Program-made: the position numbers and the translations under genes
Shown here: positions 25,276-34,349 of the stretch, piece by piece
Position numbering within the stretch: position 1 is the stretch's first letter
How the letters are laid out: each line of letters starts with the position of its first letter
The notes under the pieces: model-generated
The model's input: only the letters and a program-made list of their open reading frames with translations
What the model was told of the DNA's origin: nothing
Database searches by the model: none
Origin: JANWXD01 sp035575135
GTDB taxonomy: Bacteria; Acidobacteriota; Terriglobia; Bryobacterales; Bryobacteraceae
Length of the DNA stretch: 64,000 bases
Assembly: GCA_035575135.1 (NCBI GenBank)
Contig: DATLYE010000048.1
Location: forward strand, 1 to 64,000
Direction: 5' to 3'

Positions 25276-26050
25276 GCGGCGCAAACCCCGGCTGGCGGTC
25301 TTCAAGTTCGCCTCCTGCGACGGCTGCCAGTTGAGCCTGCTGGACGCCGAAGACGAGCTGTTGGGGGTCGCGGAGGCCGTCGAGATCGCCTACTTTCCGG
25401 AAGCCAGCCGGGCCATGTTGCGGGGACCGTACGACATCGGCTTGGTGGAGGGCTCCATCACCACACACCACGACGCCGAACGGATCCAACAGGTGCGCCG
25501 GCAGTGCCGCACCCTGATCACGATCGGCGCCTGCGCTACGGCGGGAGGCATCCAGGCGCTGCGCAACTGGGCACATGTGGAGGAGTTTGTCCGGGCGATC
25601 TATGCCACCCCGCAGTACATCCGCACGCTGCAGCTGTCCACGCCGATCGCCGAGCACGTGCAAGTGGATTTTGAGCTGCGCGGGTGCCCCATCAGCAAGC
25701 ACCAGCTCCTGGAAGTGATCACGGCCACGCTGGCCGGACGCAAGCCGAACATTCCCACTTACAGCGTTTGCATGGAATGCAAGCGGCGCGGCACAGTGTG
25801 CGTGGCTGTGGCCCAGGGAGTTCCCTGTCTGGGTCCGGTGACGCAGGCCGGATGCGGGGCGCTGTGCCCGGCCTATGCGCGCGGCTGCTACGGCTGCTAC
25901 GGGCCCATGGAGAGCCCGAACACAGCCTCTCTGACCAGCCAGTTTCGGATCCTGGGCCGCACGGATGCGGAGATCGTGCGGGCGTTTCGCGGTTTCAATG
26001 CCTGGGCCTGGCAGTTCCGGCGGGCGGGCGAGGAGTGCGAGCGTTCATGA
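25265..26050 (+). CDS. hydD: Group 3b [NiFe]-hydrogenase small (delta) subunit
   Basis: This 261-residue protein belongs to the NADH:ubiquinone oxidoreductase 20-kDa / hydrogenase small-subunit family. The proximal 4Fe-4S ligands begin with FASCDGCQLSLLD (Cys18, Cys21), followed by TIGACATAGG and RGCPISKHQLLE. A second Cys-rich region (CMECKRRGTVC, then QAGCGALCPAYARGCYGCYGP) provides further clusters. No signal peptide is present, so the enzyme is cytosolic. It pairs with the large subunit that follows with an ATGA overlap. Confidence 0.92.
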   Translation: MSSERRKPRLAVFKFASCDGCQLSLLDAEDELLGVAEAVEIAYFPEASRAMLRGPYDIGLVEGSITTHHDAERIQQVRRQCRTLITIGACATAGGIQALRNWAHVEEFVRAIYATPQYIRTLQLSTPIAEHVQVDFELRGCPISKHQLLEVITATLAGRKPNIPTYSVCMECKRRGTVCVAVAQGVPCLGPVTQAGCGALCPAYARGCYGCYGPMESPNTASLTSQFRILGRTDAEIVRAFRGFNAWAWQFRRAGEECERS

Positions 26051-27348
26051 ACCGACCGAGCAAGACCGTGAAAGTGGACTACTTGGCCCGCGTGGAGGGC
26101 GAAGGGGCGCTCTACATCAAACTGAAGGGCGAGCGGGTGGAGGACGTCAAGCTGAAGATTTACGAACCACCGCGCCTCTTCGAGGCCTTCCTGCGAGGGC
26201 GCCATTTCTCGGAGGCGCCTGATATCACGGCGCGCATCTGCGGCATCTGTCCGGTGGCCTATCAGATGAGCGCGGTCCACGCTGTGGAACGGGCGCTCGG
26301 GATGCAGATTGACCCTGCCGTCCGGGCGCTCCGCCGGCTGTTTTATTGCGGCGAGTGGCTCGAAAGCCACGCGCTGCACGTCTACATGCTGCACGCCCCG
26401 GACTTTCTGGGCTATGCCGACGCCATTCAGATGGCCCGCGATCACCGCGCCGAAGTGGAGCGAGGGCTGCGGCTAAAAAAGATCGGCAACCGAATCGTGG
26501 CGCTGCTCGGCGGGCGGGAGATCCACCCGGTGTCAGCCGCCGTAGGTGGGTTTTACCGCACGCCCGCCCGCTCGGAATTGCAGCCGTTGGTGGACGACCT
26601 CAAGTGGGCTCTGGACGCCGCGGTCGCCACCAGCCGGTGGGTGGCGGGCTTTGCATTCCCGGAGTTCGAGCAGGACTACGAGTTCGTGGCCCTCTGCCAC
26701 CCCGATGAGTACCCGCTCAACGAGGGACGGATTGTCTCCAACCGGGGCCTCGACATTGACGTCTCCCAATACGAAGATTCCTTTCAGGAACTCCACGTGC
26801 GTCACTCGAATGCCCTGCATTCGATGGTGCGCGGACGGGGCTTCTACCTCGTCGGGCCGCTGGCCCGCTTCAACCTGAATTTCTCGCGCCTGCCGGAAGT
26901 CGCCCGCCAGACAGCAGCGGATTGCGGCATCACGCCGCCGTGCCGCAATCCATTCCAGAGCATTATCGTGCGGGCTGTCGAGATGGTGTTCGCCTGTGAG
27001 GAAGCGTTGCGGATCATTGCCGACTACGACCCGCCGCCGGTTTCGCGCCTGGAGGCACATCCGCGGGCCGCCACGGGCTGGGCGGCGACCGAGGCCCCAC
27101 GGGGACTCCTGTACCATCGTTACGAACTGGACGAGCAGGGACTGATCCGGGCGGCCAAGATCGTGCCGCCGACCTCTCAGAACCAGAAGCGCATCGAAGA
27201 CGATCTCTGGCGCTTTGCGGCCCAGATTGCCACTTGGCCCTCCGAAGAATTTCAGTGGCTGTGCGAGAAGGCAGTGCGCAATTACGACCCCTGTATCTCG
27301 TGCGCCACGCACTTTCTGCGCCTGGAGGTGGAGCGAAGCGAACCGTGA
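26047..27348 (+). CDS. hydA: Group 3b [NiFe]-hydrogenase large (alpha, catalytic) subunit
   Basis: The 433-residue catalytic subunit has both nickel-binding motifs: RICGIC (Cys65, Cys68) and DPCISCATH (Cys416, Cys419, His422). After His422 there is an 11-residue tail (FLRLEVERSEP), the kind removed by a maturation protease after nickel insertion. The protein starts KVDYLARVEGEGAL, as in cytosolic group 3 enzymes. All nickel ligands are Cys, not Sec. The ATG at 26047 overlaps the hydD stop; the stop overlaps the GTG of the protease gene, which is probably its cognate processing enzyme. Confidence 0.94.
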   Translation: MNRPSKTVKVDYLARVEGEGALYIKLKGERVEDVKLKIYEPPRLFEAFLRGRHFSEAPDITARICGICPVAYQMSAVHAVERALGMQIDPAVRALRRLFYCGEWLESHALHVYMLHAPDFLGYADAIQMARDHRAEVERGLRLKKIGNRIVALLGGREIHPVSAAVGGFYRTPARSELQPLVDDLKWALDAAVATSRWVAGFAFPEFEQDYEFVALCHPDEYPLNEGRIVSNRGLDIDVSQYEDSFQELHVRHSNALHSMVRGRGFYLVGPLARFNLNFSRLPEVARQTAADCGITPPCRNPFQSIIVRAVEMVFACEEALRIIADYDPPPVSRLEAHPRAATGWAATEAPRGLLYHRYELDEQGLIRAAKIVPPTSQNQKRIEDDLWRFAAQIATWPSEEFQWLCEKAVRNYDPCISCATHFLRLEVERSEP

Positions 27349-27788
27349 AGGTCTGCATCATCGGTTGCGGCAACTCGGACCGAGGCGACGACGCCGCCGG
27401 CCTGCTGGTGGCACGCCGCCTGCAAGAACTGGGCATCGAAGCCCGGGAACACAGTGGAGAGGCGCTGGAGTTGCTGGAAGCCTGGAGCCAAGCCGACCGC
27501 GTCGTCCTGATTGACGCCGTGTGCACCGGCGCCCCCGCGGGCGCCGTCTCGGTCTGGGAAGGATCGTCCGCGCCCGTGGCAGGGGAGCCCTTTCGGTGTT
27601 CCACGCACGCATTGGGGATCGCGGAGGCGATTGCGCTTGCCCGCGTCCTTGACCGGATGCCGCCCGAGTTGCGCATCTACGGCATCGAGGGACGCCGGTT
27701 CGGATGCGGCGCCAGGCCGTCGCCGGAGGTGGTGGCTGCGGTGGAGTCCGTGGCACAAGCTATCGCACGGGAATTGAGGAGCCTGTGA
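27345..27788 (+). CDS. Hydrogenase maturation protease for the group 3b enzyme
   Basis: This 147-residue endopeptidase of the HyaD/HycI family removes the C-terminal tail of the large subunit after nickel insertion. The signature GCGNSDRGDDAAGLL (residues 7-21) includes the first nickel-sensing acidic residue; IDAVCTG contains the second Asp, and CSTHALG carries the conserved His. It begins at GTG 27345, overlapping the hydA stop (GTGA), and ends overlapping the hypF GTG start. Its position directly after hydA indicates that HydA is its substrate. Confidence 0.88.
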   Translation: MKVCIIGCGNSDRGDDAAGLLVARRLQELGIEAREHSGEALELLEAWSQADRVVLIDAVCTGAPAGAVSVWEGSSAPVAGEPFRCSTHALGIAEAIALARVLDRMPPELRIYGIEGRRFGCGARPSPEVVAAVESVAQAIARELRSL

Positions 27789-29950
27789 CAGCGGAGACCA
27801 CTCCCGTTCGGCTGCGCGTTTGCCTCTTCGGGGCCGTGCAAGGAGTGGGATTCCGTCCGTTTGTCTACCGCTTGGCGCGCGAGCTTGGGCTCACCGGGTG
27901 GGTGCTGAACTCAACGTCCGGCCTGACGGTGGAAGTCGAAGGGCCGGCCGAAATCCTCGAGGAGTTCGAGCGACGGCTGGAACGGGAGCGACCCGCAGCG
28001 GCCGTGGTGCTGGCCCGAGAAGCCGTGCGGCTGGCTCCGGCCGGTTTCACGAGCTTTGAGATCCGCAAAAGCGATCCCGAACACGAAAAGACTGCCGCCA
28101 TTCTGCCCGACCTTGCCACCTGCGAGCTGTGCCGTGCGGAGCTGTTCGATCCGGCAAACCGGCGTTACCTGTACCCGTTCATCAATTGCACCAATTGCGG
28201 TCCCCGCTACACGATCGTGCTGGACATTCCTTACGATCGGCCCAACACCACGATGCGGCACTTCCCGCTCTGTCCGGCGTGCCGGCAGGAGTACACGAAT
28301 CCCGGCGACCGCCGGTTTCATGCGCAGCCCGTTGCTTGCCCCGTCTGCGGCCCGCGGCTGGAGGGGCTCACCATTCGCCAGGCCGCCCGGGTCCTTGAGC
28401 AGGGTGAGATCGTGGCGCTCAAAGGAATCGGAGGCTTTCAGCTCCTGGTGGATGCGCGGCGGCCGGAAGCAGTGGCGCGCCTGCGGCAGCGCAAGCACCG
28501 CGAGGCGAAACCCTTCGCTTTAATGATGCCGTCGCTCGAAATGGTCCGGCGCTACTGCGAAGTGTCCCCTGCCGAGCAGCGCCTGCTCGAGTCGCCGGCT
28601 GCGCCGATCGTGTTGCTCCGGCGTCAGAGCGGCGGCGACCTGGCCGAAAACGTGGCGCCCGACTCGCCCTACCTCGGCGTGATGTTGCCGTATTCGCCGC
28701 TGCACCACCTCTTGATGGCCGCCTTTCCGTTCCCTGTGGTGGCGACCAGCGGGAACCGGAGCGATGAGCCCATCGCCATCCGCAACGAAGAGGCCCAACA
28801 AAGACTTTCGGGCATCGCCGACGCGTTTCTGATGCACGACCGGCCCATCGCCCGCCCGTGCGACGATTCCGTGGTTCTGTGGCTGCGGGGCCGGGAAAGC
28901 GTGCTGCGCCGCGCCCGTGGCTATGCCCCCTTGCCGGTGCGGGTGCGGAAGGAGCTGCCGCGGGTGCTGGCCGTGGGAGGACATCTGAAGAACACGGTTG
29001 CCATTGCAGTCGGCGATCAGATCTACTTAAGCCAGCACATCGGCGACTTGGACACTCTGGAGTCGCGGCAGGCCTTTGAGCGCGCCATCGAGGACTTATG
29101 CCGGCTCTACAGCTTTCGGCCGGAACGGGTGGCCTGCGACTTGCACCCCGACTACGCCTCAACGGCCTGGGCTCTGAGGTCGGGCCTGCCGGTGGTGCCC
29201 GTACAGCACCACCATGCCCATGCGGCCGCCTGTGCAGCCGAGAACGATGTGCAGGGCCCATATTTGGCCGTTTGCTGGGACGGTTCCGGCTACGGACTGG
29301 ACGGCACGGTGTGGGGTGGTGAGTTCTTTGTGGCGGAGGGCAACCGGTTCGAACGCGTGGCCCATTTGCGACCGTTCCGGCTGCCGGGAGGGGAGGCGGC
29401 GGTGCGGGAGGGCTGGCGCTCGGCGGCCAGTCTGCTGTGGGAAACTTTCGGCCCCCGGGATGTACCGCCGGTGATTTGCCGGATGCTGGAGCGGGGCATC
29501 CATGCTCCTGTGACCACGAGCGTCGGGCGGCTGTTTGACGCGGTCGCATCTCTGGCAGGTGTGGCTCGTGAGAGCCGGTTCGAAGGCCAGGCGGCGATGC
29601 GGCTGGAACGCGAGATCGGCGGTCTCGAGACAGAGGAAGCGTATCCCCTCCCAGACGGCGATTGGGAGCCTCTGATTCGGCGGGTGGTGGAGGACGTGGA
29701 GGCCGGATGCGGAAAAGCGTGGATTGCGGCGCGGTTCCACAATGCGCTGGTTGAGTGGATTATGGCGGTGGCGCTGCGTCACGGGTTACGGCAGGTGGTG
29801 CTAAGCGGTGGAGTGTTCCAGAACCGCTACCTGGTGGAACGGGTTGCGGCCCGCCTGGAGGCGCGAGGCTTTGCAGTTTTCACCCATCAGCGCGTGCCGC
29901 CGAACGATGGCGGCCTTGCCCTGGGACAGGCGATACTGGCGGGAGGCTGA
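27785..29950 (+). CDS. hypF: Carbamoyltransferase HypF
   Basis: HypF makes carbamoyl-adenylate from carbamoyl phosphate and transfers the group to HypE, the first step in making the CN ligands of the active-site iron. The 721-residue protein has all usual domains: acylphosphatase (VQGVGFRPFVYRLA, about 15-90), two zinc fingers (CELC, then CTNCGPR, then CPACRQE, then CPVCGPR, about 105-180), a YrdC-like domain (LKGIGGFQLLVDA, then KPFALMM) and a Kae1-like domain (HHHAHAAAC, then DGSGYGLDGTVWGGE, then LSGGVFQN). It starts at GTG 27785 with a GTGA overlap. Confidence 0.95.
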   Translation: MTAETTPVRLRVCLFGAVQGVGFRPFVYRLARELGLTGWVLNSTSGLTVEVEGPAEILEEFERRLERERPAAAVVLAREAVRLAPAGFTSFEIRKSDPEHEKTAAILPDLATCELCRAELFDPANRRYLYPFINCTNCGPRYTIVLDIPYDRPNTTMRHFPLCPACRQEYTNPGDRRFHAQPVACPVCGPRLEGLTIRQAARVLEQGEIVALKGIGGFQLLVDARRPEAVARLRQRKHREAKPFALMMPSLEMVRRYCEVSPAEQRLLESPAAPIVLLRRQSGGDLAENVAPDSPYLGVMLPYSPLHHLLMAAFPFPVVATSGNRSDEPIAIRNEEAQQRLSGIADAFLMHDRPIARPCDDSVVLWLRGRESVLRRARGYAPLPVRVRKELPRVLAVGGHLKNTVAIAVGDQIYLSQHIGDLDTLESRQAFERAIEDLCRLYSFRPERVACDLHPDYASTAWALRSGLPVVPVQHHHAHAAACAAENDVQGPYLAVCWDGSGYGLDGTVWGGEFFVAEGNRFERVAHLRPFRLPGGEAAVREGWRSAASLLWETFGPRDVPPVICRMLERGIHAPVTTSVGRLFDAVASLAGVARESRFEGQAAMRLEREIGGLETEEAYPLPDGDWEPLIRRVVEDVEAGCGKAWIAARFHNALVEWIMAVALRHGLRQVVLSGGVFQNRYLVERVAARLEARGFAVFTHQRVPPNDGGLALGQAILAGG

Positions 29951-29953
29951 GAT

Positions 29954-30196
29954 ATGTGTCTTGCGGTTCCGGGCCGGGTGGTGGAAATCCTCGAGGAGAG
30001 TCAGCCCTACCTGCGCCGGGCAAAGGTGGATTTCGGCGGCGTGCGGAAAGAGGTTTCTCTGGCATTCACGCCGGAAGCGATGCCGGGCGACTATGTTCTC
30101 GTACATGTGGGCTTCGCCCTGAGCGTGGTGGACGAAGCCGAGGCCAGGCGCATCTTCGAATACCTCGAGAAACTCGATCCGGAGGGCGCTCCGTGA
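29954..30196 (+). CDS. hypC: Hydrogenase assembly chaperone HypC
   Basis: HypC (80 residues) carries the Fe(CN)2CO unit with HypD and docks on the large subunit. It starts with the invariant MCLAVPG, whose Cys2 is the iron ligand, and has the OB-like core VDFGGVRKEVSL and GDYVLVHVGFAL. There is only one HypC/HybG-type gene in the window, so the same chaperone may serve both hydrogenases. It overlaps the GTG of hypD (GTGA). Confidence 0.95.
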   Translation: MCLAVPGRVVEILEESQPYLRRAKVDFGGVRKEVSLAFTPEAMPGDYVLVHVGFALSVVDEAEARRIFEYLEKLDPEGAP

Positions 30197-31305
30197 AATT
30201 CGTGGACGCATATCGCGACGCGGAAGCCGCCGCACGGCTGGCGCGGTGGATCCGGCGGCGCGTCACACGGCCGTGGACCATCATGGAGGTTTGCGGCGGC
30301 CAGACGCATACGATTCTGAAGAGCGGGCTGCCGGACCTGTTGCCTCCGGAGATTACCCTGGTGCACGGGCCGGGGTGCCCGGTGTGCGTGACGCCGTTGG
30401 AGCTGATCGACCAGGCTGTGGCGATCGCCTCACGCCCCGAAGTGATCTTCTGTTCGTTTGGCGACATGCTGCGCGTTCCCGGCTCCTCCAAGAGTCTGTT
30501 CGACGCCAAAGCCGCCGGCGCTGACGTGCGGATCGTGTATTCTCCGCTCGATGCGCTGAAGCTGGCCCGCGCCAACCCTGATCGGCAGGTGGTGTTCTTT
30601 GCAGTCGGCTTCGAAACTACGGCGCCGGCCAACGCCATGGCCGTGTGGCAGGCGGCGCGGGAAGGCCTCGACAATTTTTCGGTTCTGGTTGCCCACGTCC
30701 TGGTGCCTCCGGCGCTGGAGGCAATCCTGAACTCGCCGGAGTGCCGAGTCCAGGGGTTTCTGGCGGCCGGACACGTCTGCACGGTGATGGGCTTCCGCGA
30801 GTACGAGCCAATCGCGAAGCGCTACCGTGTGCCGATCGTGGTCACGGGCTTTGAGCCGCTCGACCTGCTGGAAGGGGTGGCAATGGTGGTGGAGCAGCTC
30901 GAGAGCGGCCGCGCGGAAGTGGAGAACCAGTACAGGCGTTCGGTGCGGCCGGAGGGCAACCAGCCCGCACGCCGGCTGATTGCGGAGGTCTTCGAGGTCG
31001 GCCCGCGCAAGTGGCGGGGCATCGGCGAGATACCGGCAAGCGGCCTGCAGCTGACCCCTCCGTACCGGCGCTTCGATGCCGCCGAGCGCTTCCCGGTCCG
31101 CGTCGGAGCCGTTCGCGAATCGCCGGAATGCATCGGCGGCCTGGTATTGCAGGGAGTTCGCAAACCCCACGAGTGCCCGGCCTTCGGAACACGCTGCACT
31201 CCGGAGACGCCTCTCGGTGCTCCTATGGTCTCTTCGGAAGGCGCGTGCGCGGCATATTACCTTTATGGGATTCACGGTGCAATGTCCGGTTCCCGTCGCT
31301 CCTGA
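30193..31305 (+). CDS. hypD: Hydrogenase formation protein HypD
   Basis: HypD (370 residues) is the iron-sulfur scaffold on which the Fe(CN)2CO cofactor is built with HypC. Visible signatures are MEVCGGQTHTI, HGPGCPVCVTP, FGDMLRVPGSS, FAVGFETTAPA, GFLAAGHVCTVMG and the cluster-binding cysteines CPAFGTRCTPETPLGAPMVS near the C-terminus. The start is GTG 30193. Its 3' end overlaps the hypE start by 41 bp. Confidence 0.95.
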   Translation: MKFVDAYRDAEAAARLARWIRRRVTRPWTIMEVCGGQTHTILKSGLPDLLPPEITLVHGPGCPVCVTPLELIDQAVAIASRPEVIFCSFGDMLRVPGSSKSLFDAKAAGADVRIVYSPLDALKLARANPDRQVVFFAVGFETTAPANAMAVWQAAREGLDNFSVLVAHVLVPPALEAILNSPECRVQGFLAAGHVCTVMGFREYEPIAKRYRVPIVVTGFEPLDLLEGVAMVVEQLESGRAEVENQYRRSVRPEGNQPARRLIAEVFEVGPRKWRGIGEIPASGLQLTPPYRRFDAAERFPVRVGAVRESPECIGGLVLQGVRKPHECPAFGTRCTPETPLGAPMVSSEGACAAYYLYGIHGAMSGSRRS

Positions 31306-32308
31306 AGATCGTGTATTGCTGGCCCACGGCGGCGGGGGCAAGCTGACCCAGCAGCTTCTTGAGAAGCTGTTTCTGCCCGCCTTCGCCCATCCGGCTCTCG
31401 ACGCGCGGCACGACGGGGCCGTCCTCCGGGTGAACGGATTGCGGTTGGCTTTCAGCACCGACAGTTTTGTGGTGCGCCCCCTGATCTTTCCCGGTGGCAC
31501 GATCGGTGACCTGGCCGTCAACGGCACGGTGAACGACTTGGCCATGTGCGGAGCGCGGCCCCTGTACCTGAGCGCCGGCTTCATCCTCGAAGAAGGACTG
31601 CCCATGGAGATGCTGCGGCAGGTCGTGGCGTCCATGGCCGAGGCGGCTGCGCGGGCCGGAGTGGCGCTGGTCACGGGCGACACCAAGGTAGTGGACAAAG
31701 GCAAAGGGGACGGGATCTTTATCAACACAGCCGGGATCGGGGTCGTCGAGTCGCCGGTGGATCTGGGACCGGCCGCCGTCGAGCCGGGTGACGCGGTGCT
31801 CGTCTCAGGCGAGCTTGGGGCGCATGGGGTGGCGATCCTGTCCGTGCGCGAGGGCCTGGAATTCGAGTCGCCCATCGTCAGCGACACGGCGCCGTTATGG
31901 CCGGCAGTGGCAGCCCTGCTCGGCGAGGGCGTTGCGGTCCACTGCCTGCGTGACCTGACCCGCGGCGGACTGGCTTCCGCGTTGAACGAAATCGCCGCCA
32001 CCCGTGGTGTGTCGATCCGGATGGACGAGGCCTCGATTCCCGTCGCCGAGGCGGTGCGGGGGGCCTGCGAGATCCTGGGCCTGGATCCGCTTTACGTGGC
32101 GAACGAAGGTCGCTTTGCCGCCTTCGTGCCCGAGCGGGACACCGACCGGGCTCTGGAGGTGTTGGCGCAGGTGCCGGTGTCGGCCGGGGCGGTGCGGATC
32201 GGCGTCGTCGAGGAGGGACCCTCGGGCACCGTCGTGTTGCGCAGCCGGGTGGGGGGCAACCGCGTGCTGGACCTGCTAAGCGGCGAGCAACTACCACGGA
32301 TCTGTTAG
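31265..32308 (+). CDS. hypE: Thiocarboxamide dehydratase HypE
   Basis: HypE (347 residues) dehydrates the carbamoyl group received from HypF to thiocyanate on its C-terminal Cys. The C-terminus ends in PRIC, so the acceptor Cys is the last residue, as required. The N-terminal half shows AHGGGGKLTQQL and FSTDSFVVRPLIFPGGTIG, and the ATP-binding AIR-synthase-like core includes LVTGDTKVVDKGKGDG. ATG at 31265 overlaps hypD. The stop (TAG at 32306-32308) interlocks with the stop of the facing protease gene. Confidence 0.95.
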   Translation: MGFTVQCPVPVAPEDRVLLAHGGGGKLTQQLLEKLFLPAFAHPALDARHDGAVLRVNGLRLAFSTDSFVVRPLIFPGGTIGDLAVNGTVNDLAMCGARPLYLSAGFILEEGLPMEMLRQVVASMAEAAARAGVALVTGDTKVVDKGKGDGIFINTAGIGVVESPVDLGPAAVEPGDAVLVSGELGAHGVAILSVREGLEFESPIVSDTAPLWPAVAALLGEGVAVHCLRDLTRGGLASALNEIAATRGVSIRMDEASIPVAEAVRGACEILGLDPLYVANEGRFAAFVPERDTDRALEVLAQVPVSAGAVRIGVVEEGPSGTVVLRSRVGGNRVLDLLSGEQLPRIC

Positions 32309-32853
32309 GAACAGCGGGCGGTCGGCGGCCTGCTCTTGCGCGGGGAGCCTCCCTTCTTGCGTGGACCCGTGTTTGTCTGCTGCCGGCGCAGCACTTCGGA
32401 CTTCAGGATCGCGGCGATCCGGGCCGCGGCACGCCGGAGACGGGGCGAAAGATTCAGGGAAGGCGTCAGGCACGCCGGCTCGGCGCCTATCAGCGTAAGG
32501 CGCGAAGGCAGCAGCCCCAGCAGCCGGATCCGGGCCAGGAGTTGGAAGAGACCCTCATCGTGCAAAGACAGTGGAGGTGAGCCTTGGGAATCCCCCTCCG
32601 GGATCTCGTCGAGTTCCAGGCGGTAGATGGTCCCCGGCCGGCCTCCTGCCCGGATGGCATCCACGAGGATCACGTGCTGGTGCCGCCCCATCTCGCCCGC
32701 CAGATCGAAAAGCGCGGTGCCTGCTTCGAGAACCCGGACGCTCCCGGGCAAGCCCGCCTTCCGCGAACGGAGCAGGCGCGCTACGTGAACGCCCAGTCCT
32801 TCGTCGCCGAGTAGCTCGTTGCCGACGCCGACGATCAGTACACTGCCCTTCAC
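32305..32853 (-). CDS. Hydrogenase maturation protease for the group 1-like enzyme
   Basis: The 182-residue HyaD/HupD-type endopeptidase has GVGNELLGDEGLGVHVA (residues 9-25) with the first metal-sensing Glu, VDAIRAGG with the second Asp, and SLHDEGLF with the conserved His. A basic C-terminal tail of about 30 residues (rich in Arg, Lys, Gln) is not part of the family core and is partly encoded next to the hypE end. It follows the large-subunit gene by 9 bp on the same strand and probably trims that subunit. Confidence 0.88.
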   Translation of the reverse strand: MKGSVLIVGVGNELLGDEGLGVHVARLLRSRKAGLPGSVRVLEAGTALFDLAGEMGRHQHVILVDAIRAGGRPGTIYRLELDEIPEGDSQGSPPLSLHDEGLFQLLARIRLLGLLPSRLTLIGAEPACLTPSLNLSPRLRRAAARIAAILKSEVLRRQQTNTGPRKKGGSPRKSRPPTARCS

Positions 32854-32862
32854 AAAACCTGA

Positions 32863-34347
32863 CTACACGACGGCGAACTTGTGAAGCAGCCTTCCGCGCG
32901 GAGTCACCAGGTGCACGGCGCAGGCGACGCACGGATCGAAGGAACGGATGATCCGTCCGAGCGCGAATGGGTTCTTGGGATCTTTGACGGGCGCGCCGAT
33001 GAGGGCCTGCTCGATAGGCCCGGCCTGACCTCGGTCGTCGTGCGGCGAGGCGTTCCACGTGGTTGGCACGACTACCTGGTATCGCTCGATGCGTTTGTTG
33101 CGGATGGAAATCCAGTGGCCGAGCGCGCCACGAGAGGCTTCCCACAAGCCGGCCCCATGGGCGGACTCCGGCAGGGTGTGGGGCACGGCGACTGGTTCGC
33201 CCAGCTTGATCTGAAGCACCCAGTCCGCCATGGCATCCGCCAGTACCTTGGTTTCGATGGCGCGGCAAAGGTTTCGCCCCGTCACCGAAAACAGATGGCG
33301 CGGCTCGAGGCGCAGCCTTGTCAGGGCTTCATCGATCAGTCTGGCTTCCGAACTGGGACTGCCTTTTGTGTAGGCGATGAAGGCGCGCGCCAGCGGACCG
33401 ACTTCATAGGGAACTCCGTCGTACCGCGGAGCCTTGAGCCAAGTGTACGCCTCCTTCTTGTGCGCGTCGGGCACGGTCTCGCCGGAGGCCGGCCTCAAGT
33501 GGCTCGGCGAACGATACCAGGAGTACGTCACATCCTCGGTGATTTTGCCCGGATCTAGAGCCTCGAGCTTGCCGCCGGAGTAGCGCGCCATTTCGAAATA
33601 CCGCTTTCGTTTGGTGACGTCAGCGTGATCGTCGAGGTCGAAGGCGCCGAAGGAGAGCAGGTTTTTGCACCCCACGCCGAGCTCGGCATAGTCGCGGTAG
33701 ACTTCAGCGATGGTCAACACGTCGGGCAGGTAGACGTGATCTATGAAATCCCGCAGCTCCTTCAGCCTCCACAGAAACGTGGTCACCTTGTCCACGGTGG
33801 GTGTAACCGTGACGCCGCCGGGAACCACGGACGCACAATGGGGCATCTTTCCCGAGAAGACCGCCGACATCTCGTGGGCTTTGAGGCGAATGTGCAGTGC
33901 CTGTGTGTAATGATTGACGATTTCATCGCTCGTAGATTTCGGAAGGCGGTAATCCGCTTCGAAGCGAGGTACGAACGGGGGAAACTCCGGCCCGCGGACG
34001 AAGTCGAGCGCCACCAGGTGGTAAAAGTGCAGGATGTGAGACTGGATGTAGTTGGCGCCTTGAATGAGATTGCGGATGATCCTGCCATTGTGCGGAGGTA
34101 CGATCCCGAGGGCGTTGTCGAGACATTGCGAAGACGCAAGGGCGTGTGCGGTCGGGCACACGCCGCAAATTCGCTGGGTGATCTGGACGGCGTCCAGGGG
34201 GTCCCGGCCCGCCAGGATCTGCTCCAGTCCGCGATACAGCGTTCCCCCCACGCGTGCCTCCACGACCTCACCGTTCTCCACGACGGCCTCCACCTTGAGG
34301 TGACCTTCGATGCGGGTCATCGGATCCACAATCACGCGCGTTTTCAT
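32863..34347 (-). CDS. hyaB: Group 1-like [NiFe]-hydrogenase large subunit
   Basis: The 494-residue catalytic subunit carries the N-terminal RICGVC (Cys61, Cys64) and C-terminal DPCVACAVH (Cys473, Cys476, His479), with a 15-residue tail (LVTPRGRLLHKFAVV) for proteolytic removal. It opens VDPMTRIEGHLKVE, as in respiratory uptake hydrogenases, which oxidise H2 outside the cytoplasmic membrane. The ATG at 34347 was chosen because AAAGGAGGT precedes it and an upstream in-frame start (34437) lies within the small-subunit gene. The small subunit precedes it by 2 bp and the protease follows. Confidence 0.93.
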   Translation of the reverse strand: MKTRVIVDPMTRIEGHLKVEAVVENGEVVEARVGGTLYRGLEQILAGRDPLDAVQITQRICGVCPTAHALASSQCLDNALGIVPPHNGRIIRNLIQGANYIQSHILHFYHLVALDFVRGPEFPPFVPRFEADYRLPKSTSDEIVNHYTQALHIRLKAHEMSAVFSGKMPHCASVVPGGVTVTPTVDKVTTFLWRLKELRDFIDHVYLPDVLTIAEVYRDYAELGVGCKNLLSFGAFDLDDHADVTKRKRYFEMARYSGGKLEALDPGKITEDVTYSWYRSPSHLRPASGETVPDAHKKEAYTWLKAPRYDGVPYEVGPLARAFIAYTKGSPSSEARLIDEALTRLRLEPRHLFSVTGRNLCRAIETKVLADAMADWVLQIKLGEPVAVPHTLPESAHGAGLWEASRGALGHWISIRNKRIERYQVVVPTTWNASPHDDRGQAGPIEQALIGAPVKDPKNPFALGRIIRSFDPCVACAVHLVTPRGRLLHKFAVV

Positions 34348-34349
34348 GG

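Noticed and set aside
26047..27348. Possible [NiFeSe] hydrogenase
   Set aside because: All four nickel-binding positions are Cys codons and no in-frame TGA occurs in either large-subunit gene.
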